This document shows positions 1 to 9,062 of a DNA stretch of 64,000 nucleotides, in pieces. Source of the DNA: Stenotrophomonas bentonitica (GTDB lineage Bacteria; Pseudomonadota; Gammaproteobacteria; Xanthomonadales; Xanthomonadaceae); the NCBI RefSeq assembly GCF_002887735.1, contig NZ_PKQP01000010.1, positions 1 through 64,000 of the forward strand. The letters run 5' to 3'. The translations under genes were made by a program, and so were the position numbers. Every line of letters starts with the position of its first letter. Positions within the stretch are counted from its first letter, which is position 1. The notes under the pieces are model-generated. The model had not been told where the DNA came from. It saw only the letters and a list, made by a program, of their open reading frames with translations, and ran no database searches.

Positions 1-236
1 GGTCGATGGACTTCGTGTTCGACCGCACCGCGGAAGGCCGGGTGATCAAGTGCCTGACCATCGTCGACGACGCCACCCACGAGGCTGTTGCCATCGAAGT
101 GGAGCGGGCAATTTCCGGGGGGACGTCGGACAACGAGTCCTTGTTCAAGCTTTACGAGCAAAATTTGATTGTCTGCTCTGGGTGCGGATGGAGCTTTGAC
201 GTCAATTCAGGTGTGGAGGCAGCGGCGGCCGATTAA
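1..236 (+). mobile_element. IS3-family transposase (OrfB) remnant
   Basis: The frame open at the window edge reads WSMDFVFDRTAEGR followed by TIVDDATHEAVAIEVERAIS. This matches the start of the DDE integrase core of IS3-family OrfB transposases (IS407/IS51-like group), with the first catalytic Asp in SMDF. Similarity stops near base 120, after AISGG. The remaining codons to the stop at 236 do not resemble a transposase, and the second Asp and the Glu of the DDE triad are missing. It is therefore a truncated, inactive copy whose 5' part lies outside the window. The following 190 bases (237-430) are more AT-rich than the rest of the window and show no gene. No terminal inverted repeat or target duplication could be recognised. 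Confidence 0.8.
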
Positions 237-430
237 ATTGACGCCCTAACCAACGCCAGCCGACATCGCTGTGCTTGAGTCAATGCACTTTGGCAATAGA
301 CTGGAAGGACACTCACCAGGACACATTCTGGCTAGAGTTCTTCATTAAGAGCAATGGGTTAGTGTTGGGGTTGTTTAGTCCCACTGTCTCCGCCAATGAC
401 CAATTTGCAGACCCAAGGCTAGCCGCGCTC

Positions 431-1396
431 CTACACAGAGGCCAACCCACGCCCCCGCCGAGTCGCACCAGGCGAGTACCCCATAACACGCTTGTAAGCC
501 CGGCTGAAAGCCGCCTGCGACGCGTACCCAAGACGCTCTGCCACCACCTCGATGGAGAGGTTCTGGTGGCTCAGCCATTGACTGGCCAAGTGCATACGCA
601 GCTCGGTCACATATCGCAGCGGCGCGGTTCCCATGACAGTCTGGAACCGTTCCGCAAAGACAGACCGTGAGATGTTGGATTCCGCAGCCAGCGCTTCGAC
701 CGTCCAGTCACGCCCAGGGTCTTTGTGCAGGGCAAGCAACGACAGTGACAGACGCGGGTCGCGCAGGGCCATGACCAGGCCGGAGGCGCCGTCGCAACCG
801 CGCTCGACCCAGTCACGGACAATCATGGCGGCCACTGCATCCGCCAGCCGGGCGAGGATTCCTGCATAGCCAATGCGTCCGGAACACACCTCGCGCTTCA
901 TCGCGTCGACCATCGGCAACAGCCCCGGGAACTGCGTGGCGTTGCCATCGCACAACATCGCCGCCGGCATCACCTTGCTCAACCCTTGCATGCCGCCCAG
1001 ATCGAACACCATGCAGCCGTGGAAGAGCACGGCGCTGGGCACGGCATGTGTGCTCGGGCACGTGTCTATTCCGCTCACCGCGTCGCCCAACGGGGCTGCG
1101 TCGATCGTTTCCAGGCACTGGACGGGATGGTCCTCGCCCGACAGCAACGCGTGTTCGTCTCCGCGGGGAAGAAGCACGACATCCCCGGCGGATAGACGGT
1201 GTTGGCTGCCGTCTGCGCCACGAAGAATCGCCGTGCCCACTGCCAGGTAATGGAAGTAGGCATGGCCTGGCTTCGAGGGAAAGCCAAGCCCGAAGGTCGG
1301 CCCGGTCTGAATGCGCCGGTATTGAACGCCATGCAGCCGCATGCCGGTCAGCAGTTCGCTGATCAGGTCGGTGGGCCGGATTGGCATGTGGCTCAT
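431..1396 (-). CDS. AraC-family transcriptional regulator with N-terminal cupin domain
   Basis: 321 residues. The N-terminal half (about 10-190) is a cupin-type sensor domain as in AraC regulators of the cupin_6 group. The C-terminal hundred residues hold two helix-turn-helix motifs: DWTVEALAAESNISRSVF for the first, and VVAERLGYASQAAFSRAYKR followed by GYSPG for the second, the classic AraC/XylS signature. The start ATG at 1396 has an in-frame alternative three codons later. It is divergent from the MFS exporter at 1501 with about 100 bases between them, the usual layout for a regulator acting on its neighbour. Inducer and target are not visible in the sequence; control of the exporter is an inference from position. 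Confidence 0.92.
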   Translation of the reverse strand: MSHMPIRPTDLISELLTGMRLHGVQYRRIQTGPTFGLGFPSKPGHAYFHYLAVGTAILRGADGSQHRLSAGDVVLLPRGDEHALLSGEDHPVQCLETIDAAPLGDAVSGIDTCPSTHAVPSAVLFHGCMVFDLGGMQGLSKVMPAAMLCDGNATQFPGLLPMVDAMKREVCSGRIGYAGILARLADAVAAMIVRDWVERGCDGASGLVMALRDPRLSLSLLALHKDPGRDWTVEALAAESNISRSVFAERFQTVMGTAPLRYVTELRMHLASQWLSHQNLSIEVVAERLGYASQAAFSRAYKRVMGYSPGATRRGRGLASV

Positions 1397-1500
1397 TGAG
1401 ACGGTCCGGGGTTTCGATCAAAAATACAGGTCGGGCAATCATAGATCATCCTGGCTGGGCTCCCTAGACTCTCGGCTGCACGAATGCACTGGGATCTGTG

Positions 1501-2745
1501 ATGAGCAATAACGTAGTTGATGTCGCGAACACGCCTGATTCTGTGGACAGGGGGAGCGGGGAGCCTTCTTCATCGGCGTGGGTGGCGGTGTTTTCGCTGG
1601 CCATGGGGGTCTTCGGGCTGCTCACGGCGGAATATCTGCCTGCCAGCCTGTTGACGCCGATGGCGGCGGACCTGGGGGTGTCGGAGGCGCTGGCCGGGCA
1701 AGCGGTGACGGTCACTGCGGTTGTGGCCTTGTTCGCTGGGCTGTTGGTGCCGCGGCTGACCCGCTCGATAGACAGGCGCCTGGTGCTGTTGAGTTTCACG
1801 GCCCTGATGATCCTCTCCAACGCCTTGGTGGCGTTGTCGTCCAGCATGGGCGTGCTGCTGGTGATGCGGGTCCTTCTGGGCATCGCGCTGGGCGGTTTCT
1901 GGAGCATGGCAGCGGCCGTGGCCATGCGGCTGGTGCCGGCCCAGCGCGTGCCTCGCGCGCTGTCCATCATCTTCAGCGGGATTGCGGTCGGCACGGTGGT
2001 GTCGGTTCCGTTGGGGAGCTACCTTGGCGGGCTGCTGGGTTGGCGCAGCGCCTTCTGGGCGGCGACGGCGGTCGGTGGACTCACGTTTGCGTTCCAGTGG
2101 TTCACGCTGCCCCGGATGGCCCCGCGCCAGGCGGCAGTTCCGCAGTCGGTGGTGGCGCTGCTGCGCCGCCCGGGCGTTGCGGTCGGCATGCTGGGCTGCG
2201 TCCTGGCGCACACCGGTCAGTACTCGCTCTTTACCTACATCCGCCCCACGTTGGAGAGCCTGGGGCAGATGAGCGCCGATGGCCTGGCGCTGATCCTGCT
2301 CGGGTTCGGTGTGGCGAATTTCGTTGGCACTCTCCTGGCCGGTTGGCTCATGGAGCGCAGTCTGAAAGTCACGCTGGTGCTCATGCCTGCCTTGGTTGGC
2401 GTAGCCGCGCTGGGCATGCTCCTGTTGCCGGTGGGCGTCGGCGGGCTGTCGATCCTGGTAGCGCTGTGGGGTCTGGCCTTCGGCGGCGTGCCGGTTGCGT
2501 GGTCGAGCTGGGTCGCGCGTGCGGTGCCTGACCAGGCCGAGAGTGCCGGCGGGATGGTGGTCGCTGCGGTGCAGTCGTCCATCGCAGCGGGCGCCGCGTT
2601 GGGTGGCGTGGTGTTCGGGCTGGGCGGCATCGTTGCAGTCCTTGTCGTTGCCGCGGCGGTGATGCTCCTCGCCAGCCTGCTCATCGCGTTCCGGGTCAGG
2701 GTGAGCTCGGCGCCGTTGTCGGCGGGTCCGGCGTTTCATATCTAG
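1501..2745 (+). CDS. MFS exporter of the NepI/AraJ type
   Basis: 414 residues with about twelve hydrophobic segments. The pattern is that of the DHA1 drug/nucleoside exporter group: GLLTAEYLPASLLTPMAADL in TM1 and RVLLGIALGGFWSM in TM4-5 resemble NepI (purine ribonucleoside efflux) and AraJ-type proteins. Substrate cannot be told from sequence. ATG at 1501 is preferred over GTG at 1498 because GGGA at 1491-1494 is better spaced from it. It lies divergent from the AraC regulator, which probably controls it. No clear terminator follows. Confidence 0.9.
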   Translation: MSNNVVDVANTPDSVDRGSGEPSSSAWVAVFSLAMGVFGLLTAEYLPASLLTPMAADLGVSEALAGQAVTVTAVVALFAGLLVPRLTRSIDRRLVLLSFTALMILSNALVALSSSMGVLLVMRVLLGIALGGFWSMAAAVAMRLVPAQRVPRALSIIFSGIAVGTVVSVPLGSYLGGLLGWRSAFWAATAVGGLTFAFQWFTLPRMAPRQAAVPQSVVALLRRPGVAVGMLGCVLAHTGQYSLFTYIRPTLESLGQMSADGLALILLGFGVANFVGTLLAGWLMERSLKVTLVLMPALVGVAALGMLLLPVGVGGLSILVALWGLAFGGVPVAWSSWVARAVPDQAESAGGMVVAAVQSSIAAGAALGGVVFGLGGIVAVLVVAAAVMLLASLLIAFRVRVSSAPLSAGPAFHI

Positions 2746-2880
2746 GCACACCAGGAATGCACGTCGGGAGTGAAGGACTGTCGATGTAGTCGGCGTCCTG
2801 TCTTCGCTTCCGCTAAAGTGCTCGGCCCTGTTTTAACTGGCGCTCGCTCCCGAGCGTGCACTTGAAGGACGTTGTTGTTG

Positions 2881-3564
2881 ATGGTGTTGAAAGGTCTGGT
2901 GGTGTTGTTTTTGGTTTCTGCGTCGGTTCCTGGTGTGGCAGCAGAGCTGGTCGGCCGCGCGACGGTCACGGACGGGGACACCCTCACCGTGGCCAAGCAG
3001 CGCATCCGCCTGTGGGGCATCGATGCGCCGGAAAGCGCGCAGCAATGCACCGGTAAAGATGGGCGCACTTGGCCCTGTGGGCGTCGGTCAGCCGCCGCGC
3101 TGGACGGCTATCTGCTGGAAAAAACCGTTCGTTGCCAGCCCAAGGACACGGACCGCTACGGCAGGGTGGTGGCGGAGTGCTTTGTCCAGGGGGCGTCGGT
3201 CAATCGGTGGATGGTGCGCTCCGGTTGGGCGGTGGCGTACCGCCAGTACGCCACGGCATTCATCGCAGACGAAGCCGACGCGCGCCAGCACCAGCGGAAC
3301 CTCTGGCAGGGGCCGTTCCAGATGCCAGCCGACTATCGTCGCAGCAAGCGTGACCAGGCCGCGCGACACGCCCCGGTGGCCACGCAGCCGGCGCCGGGCG
3401 GATGCCAAATCAAGGGCAACATCTCCCGCCAAGGCAAGAAGATCTACCACGTGCCGGGCCAGCGGGACTACGCGCGCACGAGTATCGACACGAGCCGCGG
3501 CGAGCGCATGTTCTGCAGCCCTGCCGACGCAGTGCGGGCAGGGTGGCAGGCGGCCAAGCGCTGA
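2881..3564 (+). CDS. Secreted staphylococcal-nuclease-like endonuclease
   Basis: 227 residues with an N-terminal signal peptide (hydrophobic to about residue 20, VAAE cleavage region). The SNase fold is recognised by DGDTLTV (D31, D33), RIRLWGIDAPES (R43, D48, E51) and DRYGR (R95). These correspond to the Ca-binding Asp residues and the catalytic Arg-Glu-Arg set of staphylococcal nuclease, so it is probably an active Ca-dependent nuclease exported to the periplasm or outside. The C-terminal 60 residues (CQIKGNIS, KIYHVPGQ, GERMFC, AGWQAAKR) form an added module found on other secreted SNase proteins (sunset-type). ATG 2881 is chosen over TTG 2872 because GAAGGA at 2864-2869 is correctly spaced from it. 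It converges on the membrane-protein gene ending at 3570. Confidence 0.92.
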   Translation: MVLKGLVVLFLVSASVPGVAAELVGRATVTDGDTLTVAKQRIRLWGIDAPESAQQCTGKDGRTWPCGRRSAAALDGYLLEKTVRCQPKDTDRYGRVVAECFVQGASVNRWMVRSGWAVAYRQYATAFIADEADARQHQRNLWQGPFQMPADYRRSKRDQAARHAPVATQPAPGGCQIKGNISRQGKKIYHVPGQRDYARTSIDTSRGERMFCSPADAVRAGWQAAKR

Positions 3565-3569
3565 GCGTC

Positions 3570-3932
3570 TCAAACCCTCTCATGCAGGCGGCGACGCAGC
3601 GCGCCCGCCGCTGCCGCGATGGCCATCGCAGGCAACGCCAGCACCAGTGCATACACCAGTCCGGCCAGCAACAACGGACCAACGCCCGAGACCACGGCCA
3701 CTACCGGCACCTGCAGCGCCATGAGCAACAGTCCCCACAGCCACGCGTTGCGGGGGAAGCAGGCGCCTAGAACCGCGGCAATAGCCAGTGCGATGGGATA
3801 GACGACGGTCCAGAACGCCGGCGCATCCCAAGGCTCGCCGCCGGGTGTCCGCCAGGCCACCAGCACCCAGAACACCACGCCGACCTTCAGCGTGACAGCC
3901 GCTGCTGCAAGAAGATTTCCCGTCGTCCGCAT
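3570..3932 (-). CDS. Small four-helix membrane protein of unknown function
   Basis: 120 residues with four likely membrane spans (about 7-27, 42-60, 64-82 and 85-108) and an Arg-rich C-terminus. No family was recognised. It lies downstream of the TonB receptor on the same strand, separated by about 200 bases that may hold one tiny gene (3987-4124), so it could be expressed with the iron-uptake gene. That link is inferred from position only. Composition matches the neighbours. Confidence 0.65.
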   Translation of the reverse strand: MRTTGNLLAAAAVTLKVGVVFWVLVAWRTPGGEPWDAPAFWTVVYPIALAIAAVLGACFPRNAWLWGLLLMALQVPVVAVVSGVGPLLLAGLVYALVLALPAMAIAAAAGALRRRLHERV

Positions 3933-3986
3933 CGTTGTTCTCCAGCGCGAACAGGCAGGATGCCATCGTTCGACGGGTGAGTGCTT

Positions 3987-4124
3987 CTACTTCATGGCCT
4001 CAATCGGCACCAGTGACGCCCACACCAGCAGCAGGGCCAGCCACATCCAGCGCCAGCGGCCCATGCCTTGCCTCGCTGCGCGCCAGGGGCAGCGCACGGC
4101 CGTCATGCCCTTGGCCAGTGGCAT
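3987..4124 (-). CDS. Possible 45-residue single-span membrane peptide
   Basis: An ATG begins 9 bases after the TonB receptor stop, with an AGG eight bases before it. The frame encodes a basic N-terminus and one hydrophobic segment (WMWLALLLVWASLVP) ending at TAG. Position and topology suggest a coupled accessory of the receptor. There is no homology evidence and the frame is short enough to be chance. Confidence 0.3.
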   Translation of the reverse strand: MPLAKGMTAVRCPWRAARQGMGRWRWMWLALLLVWASLVPIEAMK

Positions 4125-4132
4125 GGTCGGGC

Positions 4133-6271
4133 CTAGAAGGTGTACGCAGCTTGCACGTACACACGGCGCGGCTCACCCGGGAAGTGGCCGGTGCGCTCGG
4201 TGAACCCGCTGGCGGCGTACACCTTGTCGAACAGGTTTTTGACGTTGGCCTGGAACTGCCACTGCTGCCACTGGGTCTTCCAGCTCATGTCGAACACGGT
4301 GTACGGCTTCACCCGTTGGCCATCCAGGCTGACGCGCTCATCCACGTAATCGGCGCCGAAACCGATGGCCGAACGGATTGCCGGCAGGTCGTAGCGTGTC
4401 CACAAGCCTAGCTTGTTCTGCGGCGCATTGGCGAAGCGATCGCCGGACGCATTGGTGATGCCGTTGCTGCCGGCATCTTTCACCCGCGCATCGTTGTACG
4501 CGTAGGTGAGGTTGAGCACCCAGCGGTCGGTGACATCGGCCAGCAGGTCCAGCTCCATGCCCGTACTGCGCACCAGGCCCAGGGCGGCCAGTTGGTTGAC
4601 GCCGTCCACGATCTCACCGGTGGCCTGCACGATATTGCTGCGGTCGATCCGGTACGCGGCCAGGTTCAAGGTGACGCGCTCGGCCAGCAGGGATTTCAAC
4701 CCGACTTCCCATTGTCTGCTGCGCTCGGCATCGAACGGGCCGCCCGCCTCGGCGCTCTGGTTGGCCGCGCTCTGGGGCATGAAGCCGCTGGCGATGTTGG
4801 CGTAGAGATTGATGCCTTCCCGCACGGTGTACGTGCTGCCCAGCCGCCAGCTGATGTCGTTGCCATCCACCGCGGTGCCGGCAATGCGGTCATCGTCCTT
4901 GAACCCGTCCCAGCGCAGTCCGGCCAGCACATGCCAGCGCGGGGTCAGCGTCAGTTCGTCCTGAAGGTAGCCGCCATAGCGCTTGCTGCGCGTGCTCGTG
5001 CTCCGCCAGGGCAGGGCGGCCAGGTTGTAGTCGCGCCACGAACTTGCGCCATACACCGGGTGGAACAGGTCGATGCCCGGCACCGGGCCGGCACCCCGCG
5101 CCAGGTCCGCGCTGTTGGCCGTCTGCGCGGTGAAGTCGGCATCCTGCTGGTACACATCGGCGCCAAACAGCACCTTGTGCTCGATGCGGCCGGTGCTGAC
5201 ACGCCACACTGCGTTGGCGTTGGCGGTGAAGGCATCGTTGTCGCGGATCTGGTTGCGCAGCTGGCGGGTCATCCATTCGGGTATGCCGTCGCGGTTGCGG
5301 TCGATCAGCCCCATCGGCTCGTGGTAGATCTGGTGCTCGTTGTTCTCGAACCAGCGCGCACCCACATCCACGTCCAGGTTGGTGCTGGGCGAGAAGCGGT
5401 ACTGCGCCAGCGCCACCTTGGCGCGCATGTCGAGGAAGTCGGTGGCTTCGTTGTGGTTCCAACGCCGGTCAGTCAGAAAACTGCCGTTGTCGTCCACCGG
5501 TACGCCGCGCAGGCGGTTGCCGCCCAGGTTCTGGGTGATGTCGGTGAACTGCAGGGTCAACTCGCCGGTGTCGCCCACGTCGAAGGCGAGCGATGCATCA
5601 CCGATCACGCTTTCGCTGTCCGCGTTCCAGCGCACGCCCTGCTCGGTGTCGCCATACAGCCCGGCGCGGTAGCGCACGCTGCCAGCGGCGTTCATCGGCC
5701 CGGTGGCCTCGATCGATGCAGCACGGAAATCGTTGTTGCCGGCCTGCAGTTCGATGCGGCGCTCGGGCGTGGCTTTCGGCTTGCGCGTCACGTAGTTGAT
5801 GACGCCGCCGGCATCACCGCCGCCGTACAGGGCGCCGGCCGGTCCCTTCAGGACCTCCACGCGCTCGATGTTGAACAGCTGCGGGACCGAAAAACCGGCA
5901 TAGGGGTCGCCGCGCAGGCCGTCATACAGCACGTTTTCCTGGCGGAAGCCGCGCAGGGTCACGCCGGCGTAGCTGAAGAAGCTGATGCCGCTGATGCTGC
6001 GGTACAGGTCGGTGATCTGGCGGGCCGCCTGGTCTTCGATCAGCTCACGCGGCACCACCTGGATGGACTGCGGCACCAGCGCCAGCGGCGTATCCGTCCG
6101 CGTGCCCACCGCGGCGTCGTCGACCCGGTAGAGGGTCTGGGCGCGGCCGAGGACCTGAACGGCGTCGAGCTGCTGCACATCGGGGGAGGAGGGAGGAGCG
6201 GCGTGTGCCGAAAGGCAGGCGAAGGTCAGGGGCAGGCCCAGGGCAGAGAGACGAAGCGACGGGCGGGTCAT
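4133..6271 (-). CDS. TonB-dependent siderophore receptor
   Basis: 712 residues from the ATG at 6271. The signal peptide is MTRPSLRLSAL to about LSAHA, then a TonB box region (DAVQVLG) and the plug domain: PQSIQVVPRELIEDQ, VTLRGF, VEVLKGPAGALYGGGDAGGV, the signature of the FhuA/FpvA siderophore-receptor group. A 22-strand barrel follows and ends in YVQAAYTF with a terminal Phe. Outer-membrane uptake of an Fe(III)-siderophore is the expected role; the ligand is not predictable. A longer frame opens at 6316, but its first 15 codons overlap a Fur-box-like site and do not look like a signal peptide, so the internal ATG is preferred. The Fur-like site supports iron repression. Confidence 0.93.
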   Translation of the reverse strand: MTRPSLRLSALGLPLTFACLSAHAAPPSSPDVQQLDAVQVLGRAQTLYRVDDAAVGTRTDTPLALVPQSIQVVPRELIEDQAARQITDLYRSISGISFFSYAGVTLRGFRQENVLYDGLRGDPYAGFSVPQLFNIERVEVLKGPAGALYGGGDAGGVINYVTRKPKATPERRIELQAGNNDFRAASIEATGPMNAAGSVRYRAGLYGDTEQGVRWNADSESVIGDASLAFDVGDTGELTLQFTDITQNLGGNRLRGVPVDDNGSFLTDRRWNHNEATDFLDMRAKVALAQYRFSPSTNLDVDVGARWFENNEHQIYHEPMGLIDRNRDGIPEWMTRQLRNQIRDNDAFTANANAVWRVSTGRIEHKVLFGADVYQQDADFTAQTANSADLARGAGPVPGIDLFHPVYGASSWRDYNLAALPWRSTSTRSKRYGGYLQDELTLTPRWHVLAGLRWDGFKDDDRIAGTAVDGNDISWRLGSTYTVREGINLYANIASGFMPQSAANQSAEAGGPFDAERSRQWEVGLKSLLAERVTLNLAAYRIDRSNIVQATGEIVDGVNQLAALGLVRSTGMELDLLADVTDRWVLNLTYAYNDARVKDAGSNGITNASGDRFANAPQNKLGLWTRYDLPAIRSAIGFGADYVDERVSLDGQRVKPYTVFDMSWKTQWQQWQFQANVKNLFDKVYAASGFTERTGHFPGEPRRVYVQAAYTF

Positions 6272-6298
6272 CGGGGGCAGGGGGGGGGCGTAGTTGCG

Positions 6299-6317
6299 AA
6301 TGAGAAATATTAACATG
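6299..6317 (-). promoter_or_regulatory. Fur-box-like operator of the siderophore receptor
   Basis: The 19 bases AATGAGAAATATTAACATG match AATGAGAATTATTCTCATT, a form of the Fur box, at 15 of 19 positions. The site sits 28 bases upstream of the chosen receptor start, in a local AT-rich island. Iron-dependent repression is inferred from this match and the receptor type. Confidence 0.6.
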
Positions 6318-6442
6318 CAGCCTCAGTCGCTCAATCGGCTGCATCACCCCAAGGCGGTGCAGCGCCCGATAATGCAAGTCGCGTTGCTCCTGGACGTGCG
6401 GCGCAAGGCCACGGGATAGCGCGCGCTTGAGCCGCTCCGGCG

Positions 6443-7441
6443 TTACAGCTCCACGACCACTTTGCCCTTCGCCCGCCCGCTCTCCACGTAAGCCAGCGCG
6501 CCCTGGGTGTCCTGCAACGGAAACACCCGATCAATGACCGGTGCGATCGCGCCGGATTCCACAAGCGAGGTGATGGTGCTCAATTGCGCCCCATCGGCTC
6601 GCATGAAGACGAAGGTATACGTGACTCCCTTCTTCTTGGCCTTGCTGCGGATGCCGTGGCTGAGCAGGCGCATCACCTGTTTGAGCGGCCAAGCCAAGCC
6701 ACGCGCGGCGGCGAAGGCGGGCGTGGGCGGGCCCGAGATGGAGATGAGGTGGCCACCCGGCTTGAGGATCTGCAGCGAGCGCTCCAGTTCCTCCTTGCCC
6801 AGGCTGTTGAGCACCACGTCGTAGTCGCGCAGGTCCGCGGCGAAATCCTGCCGCCGGTAGTCGATGACCACATCCGCGCCCAGCGCCTTTACCCATCCCA
6901 CGTTGGGCGTGCTGGTGGTGGTGGCAACGAACGCGCCAAGGTGTTTGGCCAGCTGGATCGCCACGGTGCCGACGCCGCCGGAGCCGGCCTGGATGAAGAC
7001 CTTCTGCCCGGGCTTCAGCTGGGCGGTTTCCACCAGGGCCTGCCATGCAGTCAGCGCGACCAGCGGCAGCGAGGCGGCCTCTACCATGGTGAGGTTGGCG
7101 GGCTTGAGGGCCACGGAGGCGGCGTTGACGGCGATGAACTCGGCGAACGCGCCGATGCGGTCATCGTCGGGACGTGCATACACCTCATCGCCCGGTTTGA
7201 ACTGGGAAACGCCGGCGCCCACGCGCTCCACCGTTCCGGCCAGGTCGTTGCCCAGAATCAGCGGCAGGCGATACGGCAGGATCACCTTGAATTCGCCACG
7301 CCGGATCCTGGGGTCCAGCGCGTTGACGCTGGCCGCGTGCACGAGGATGAGCACATCGCCGTCGCGCAGCGCTGGCGTTGGCACGTCATTGATATGGCCC
7401 GTTTCGTTCTTGCCATAGCGGTCGATGAGGAAGGCTTTCAT
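6443..7441 (-). CDS. NADP-dependent quinone-oxidoreductase-like MDR enzyme
   Basis: 332 residues of the zinc-free medium-chain dehydrogenase/reductase (QOR/Zta1) group. The GroES-like N-terminal half includes LGNDLAGTVERVG and the Rossmann fold has GSGGVGTVAIQLAKHLGA for nucleotide binding. The structural-zinc Cys cluster is absent. Likely activity is NAD(P)H-dependent reduction of quinones or enones in the cytosol; the substrate is not known. Its start overlaps the stop of the SDR gene by four bases (7438-7441), so the two are translationally coupled. Both lie divergent from a TetR regulator and probably form a regulated stress or detoxification operon. Confidence 0.92.
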   Translation of the reverse strand: MKAFLIDRYGKNETGHINDVPTPALRDGDVLILVHAASVNALDPRIRRGEFKVILPYRLPLILGNDLAGTVERVGAGVSQFKPGDEVYARPDDDRIGAFAEFIAVNAASVALKPANLTMVEAASLPLVALTAWQALVETAQLKPGQKVFIQAGSGGVGTVAIQLAKHLGAFVATTTSTPNVGWVKALGADVVIDYRRQDFAADLRDYDVVLNSLGKEELERSLQILKPGGHLISISGPPTPAFAAARGLAWPLKQVMRLLSHGIRSKAKKKGVTYTFVFMRADGAQLSTITSLVESGAIAPVIDRVFPLQDTQGALAYVESGRAKGKVVVEL

Positions 7442-8220
7442 GGGCGATAGCGCTCCGCTGCCTGCGCCTGGCGGATGTCCGAGATCAGGCCTTGGCGCGA
7501 TGCCTCCAGCGTGTCCCAGCGGGCGGCCACATGCAATGGCGGAATGGTCACGGTTTCGCGGCGATCGAAGCCGACCAGGGCGGCATCGACCAGCTCGCCG
7601 ACGTCCATCACTTCGGGCAACGTGTTGATGTCGATACCGGCACGCTCCCAGATCTCGGTGCGGGTGGCTGCGGGCAGCACGGCCTGCACGTAAACGCCCT
7701 TGGGCGACAGCTCCAGGCTGAGCCCCTGCGACAGGAACAGGACGAAGGCCTTGCTCGCACCGTAGACGGACATGCCGAACTCGGGCGCCAAGCCGACCAC
7801 CGAGCCGATGTTGACGATCGCGCCTTCGCCGGCGTTGGCCAGCCGCGGGGCGATGGCCGCAGCCAGGCGCGTCAGGGCGAGTGTGTTGAGGGTGACCACT
7901 TGATCGATGCTGTCGGCCGACTGGTCGGTGAAGCCGCCGGATTGCGCCACGCCCGCGTTGTTGATCAGGATGCCGATGCAGGCATCGTCGCGCAGACGGG
8001 TTTCCACGGTGGCCAGATCGGTGCGCACGGTGAGGTCGGCCGGCAGGACGTCTACGGCGACCCCGGTGTCCTGGCGCAGGCGGGCGGCCAGCGACTCCAG
8101 GCGGGCCGTGTCGCGCGCGACCAGCACCAGGTCGTGGCCGCGGCGCGCGAAGCGTTCGGCGTAGACGGTGCCGATACCGCTGGAGGCGCCGGTGATGAGG
8201 ACGGTGGGAAGCTGGCTCAT
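7438..8220 (-). CDS. Short-chain dehydrogenase/reductase (classical SDR)
   Basis: 260 residues from ATG 8220. It carries the cofactor motif VLITGASSGIG, the ILINNAGVAQ motif and a catalytic set of Ser in NIGSVVG plus Tyr-X3-Lys in SVYGASK. The classical SDR length is respected. An upstream in-frame extension to 8337 is rejected because it runs through the operator region and is Arg/Pro-rich. It is the first gene of the operon with the MDR oxidoreductase and is divergent from TetR at 8440. Substrate not predictable. Confidence 0.92.
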   Translation of the reverse strand: MSQLPTVLITGASSGIGTVYAERFARRGHDLVLVARDTARLESLAARLRQDTGVAVDVLPADLTVRTDLATVETRLRDDACIGILINNAGVAQSGGFTDQSADSIDQVVTLNTLALTRLAAAIAPRLANAGEGAIVNIGSVVGLAPEFGMSVYGASKAFVLFLSQGLSLELSPKGVYVQAVLPAATRTEIWERAGIDINTLPEVMDVGELVDAALVGFDRRETVTIPPLHVAARWDTLEASRQGLISDIRQAQAAERYRP

Positions 8221-8341
8221 GGTGTGTCTCGTGGAAGGGGGGGCGGCAGGGCGTTGTCGACGGCTTACCGGGGCGTTGTATCGGTCAACGCGGGGTAGTC
8301 CCGCCCGGCGGTGGCGACGGCTGACGGTGCGCAGCAATGAT

Positions 8342-8387
8342 GATGACCGTCATCTTAGATGTCAACGGTTTGATGATGGTAGTCATC
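8342..8387. promoter_or_regulatory. Operator-like inverted repeats between SDR and tetR
   Basis: GATGAC-C-GTCATC at 8342-8354 is a perfect 13-base inverted repeat. At 8372-8387 a second copy, GATGATGGTAGTCATC, is imperfect but has the same half-site. The pair is centred about 30 bases apart within the 219-base divergent intergenic region. This is what a TetR-family repressor controlling both directions would be expected to bind. Binding is inferred. Confidence 0.6.
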
Positions 8388-8439
8388 TATCGTGGTAAAG
8401 TGCGCTTCACCAAGGCAGAGCGTGAAGAGAGACCGGGTC

Positions 8440-9021
8440 ATGAAGGTCACCAAGGCACAGGCGCAGGCCAACCGGGCGCACATCGTCGACACCGCCTCCA
8501 CGCTGTTCCGGGAGCGGGGCTACGACGGCGTGGGCGTGGCCGATCTGATGGCGGCTGCCGGCTTCACCCACGGCGGCTTCTACAAGCATTTCGGGTCGAA
8601 GGCCGACCTGATGGCCGAGGCGGCGAGCTGCGGCCTGGCCAGATCGGCCGAGGCCGCGGCCGGCACGGACCGGGAGAGCTTCGTGCGCCATTACCTTTCG
8701 CGTGAGCACCGGGACGCGCCGGGCCAGGGCTGCACCATGGCAGCGTTGTGCACCGACGCGGCGCGTCAGCCGGCCGCGGTCAAGGCGGCCTTTGCGGCAG
8801 GCATCGAGGCGCAGCTGGCGGCCGATTCCACCCGGGAAGAGCAGGCCGACACCGCCACGGCCGAACAGGCGCGCGCGCGGCGGATCGCCTTGATGGCGCA
8901 GGCTGTAGGGGCGATGGTGCTGTCCCGGTCCTGCCCGGACGATTCGGCGATGGCGGACGAACTTCTGGATGTCTGCCGGGCGGATGTGCTGGCGCGGATG
9001 TCAGGGGTGTCTGCGCCCTGA
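8440..9021 (+). CDS. TetR/AcrR-family transcriptional repressor
   Basis: 193 residues from ATG 8440. The N-terminal HTH includes [20 protein letters not shown] followed by [12 protein letters not shown], the canonical TetR recognition region. The C-terminal part resembles the TetR_C group with conserved Cys near [10 protein letters not shown]. It is divergent from the SDR/MDR operon and likely represses it and itself through the inverted repeats at 8342-8387. ATG 8440 is preferred over the earlier GTG at 8392, which abuts the second repeat. Confidence 0.92.
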   Translation: MKVTKAQAQANRAHIVDTASTLFRERGYDGVGVADLMAAAGFTHGGFYKHFGSKADLMAEAASCGLARSAEAAAGTDRESFVRHYLSREHRDAPGQGCTMAALCTDAARQPAAVKAAFAAGIEAQLAADSTREEQADTATAEQARARRIALMAQAVGAMVLSRSCPDDSAMADELLDVCRADVLARMSGVSAP

Positions 9022-9062
9022 CGCGTGTCGGGCGAGCCCCATGCGATGGTGAACCCATACCC

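Noticed and set aside
5700..6200. Second Fur-type or TonB-related regulator near the receptor
   Set aside because: No FecI/FecR sigma-factor or anti-sigma genes adjoin the receptor and its N-terminus is too short for a signalling extension.
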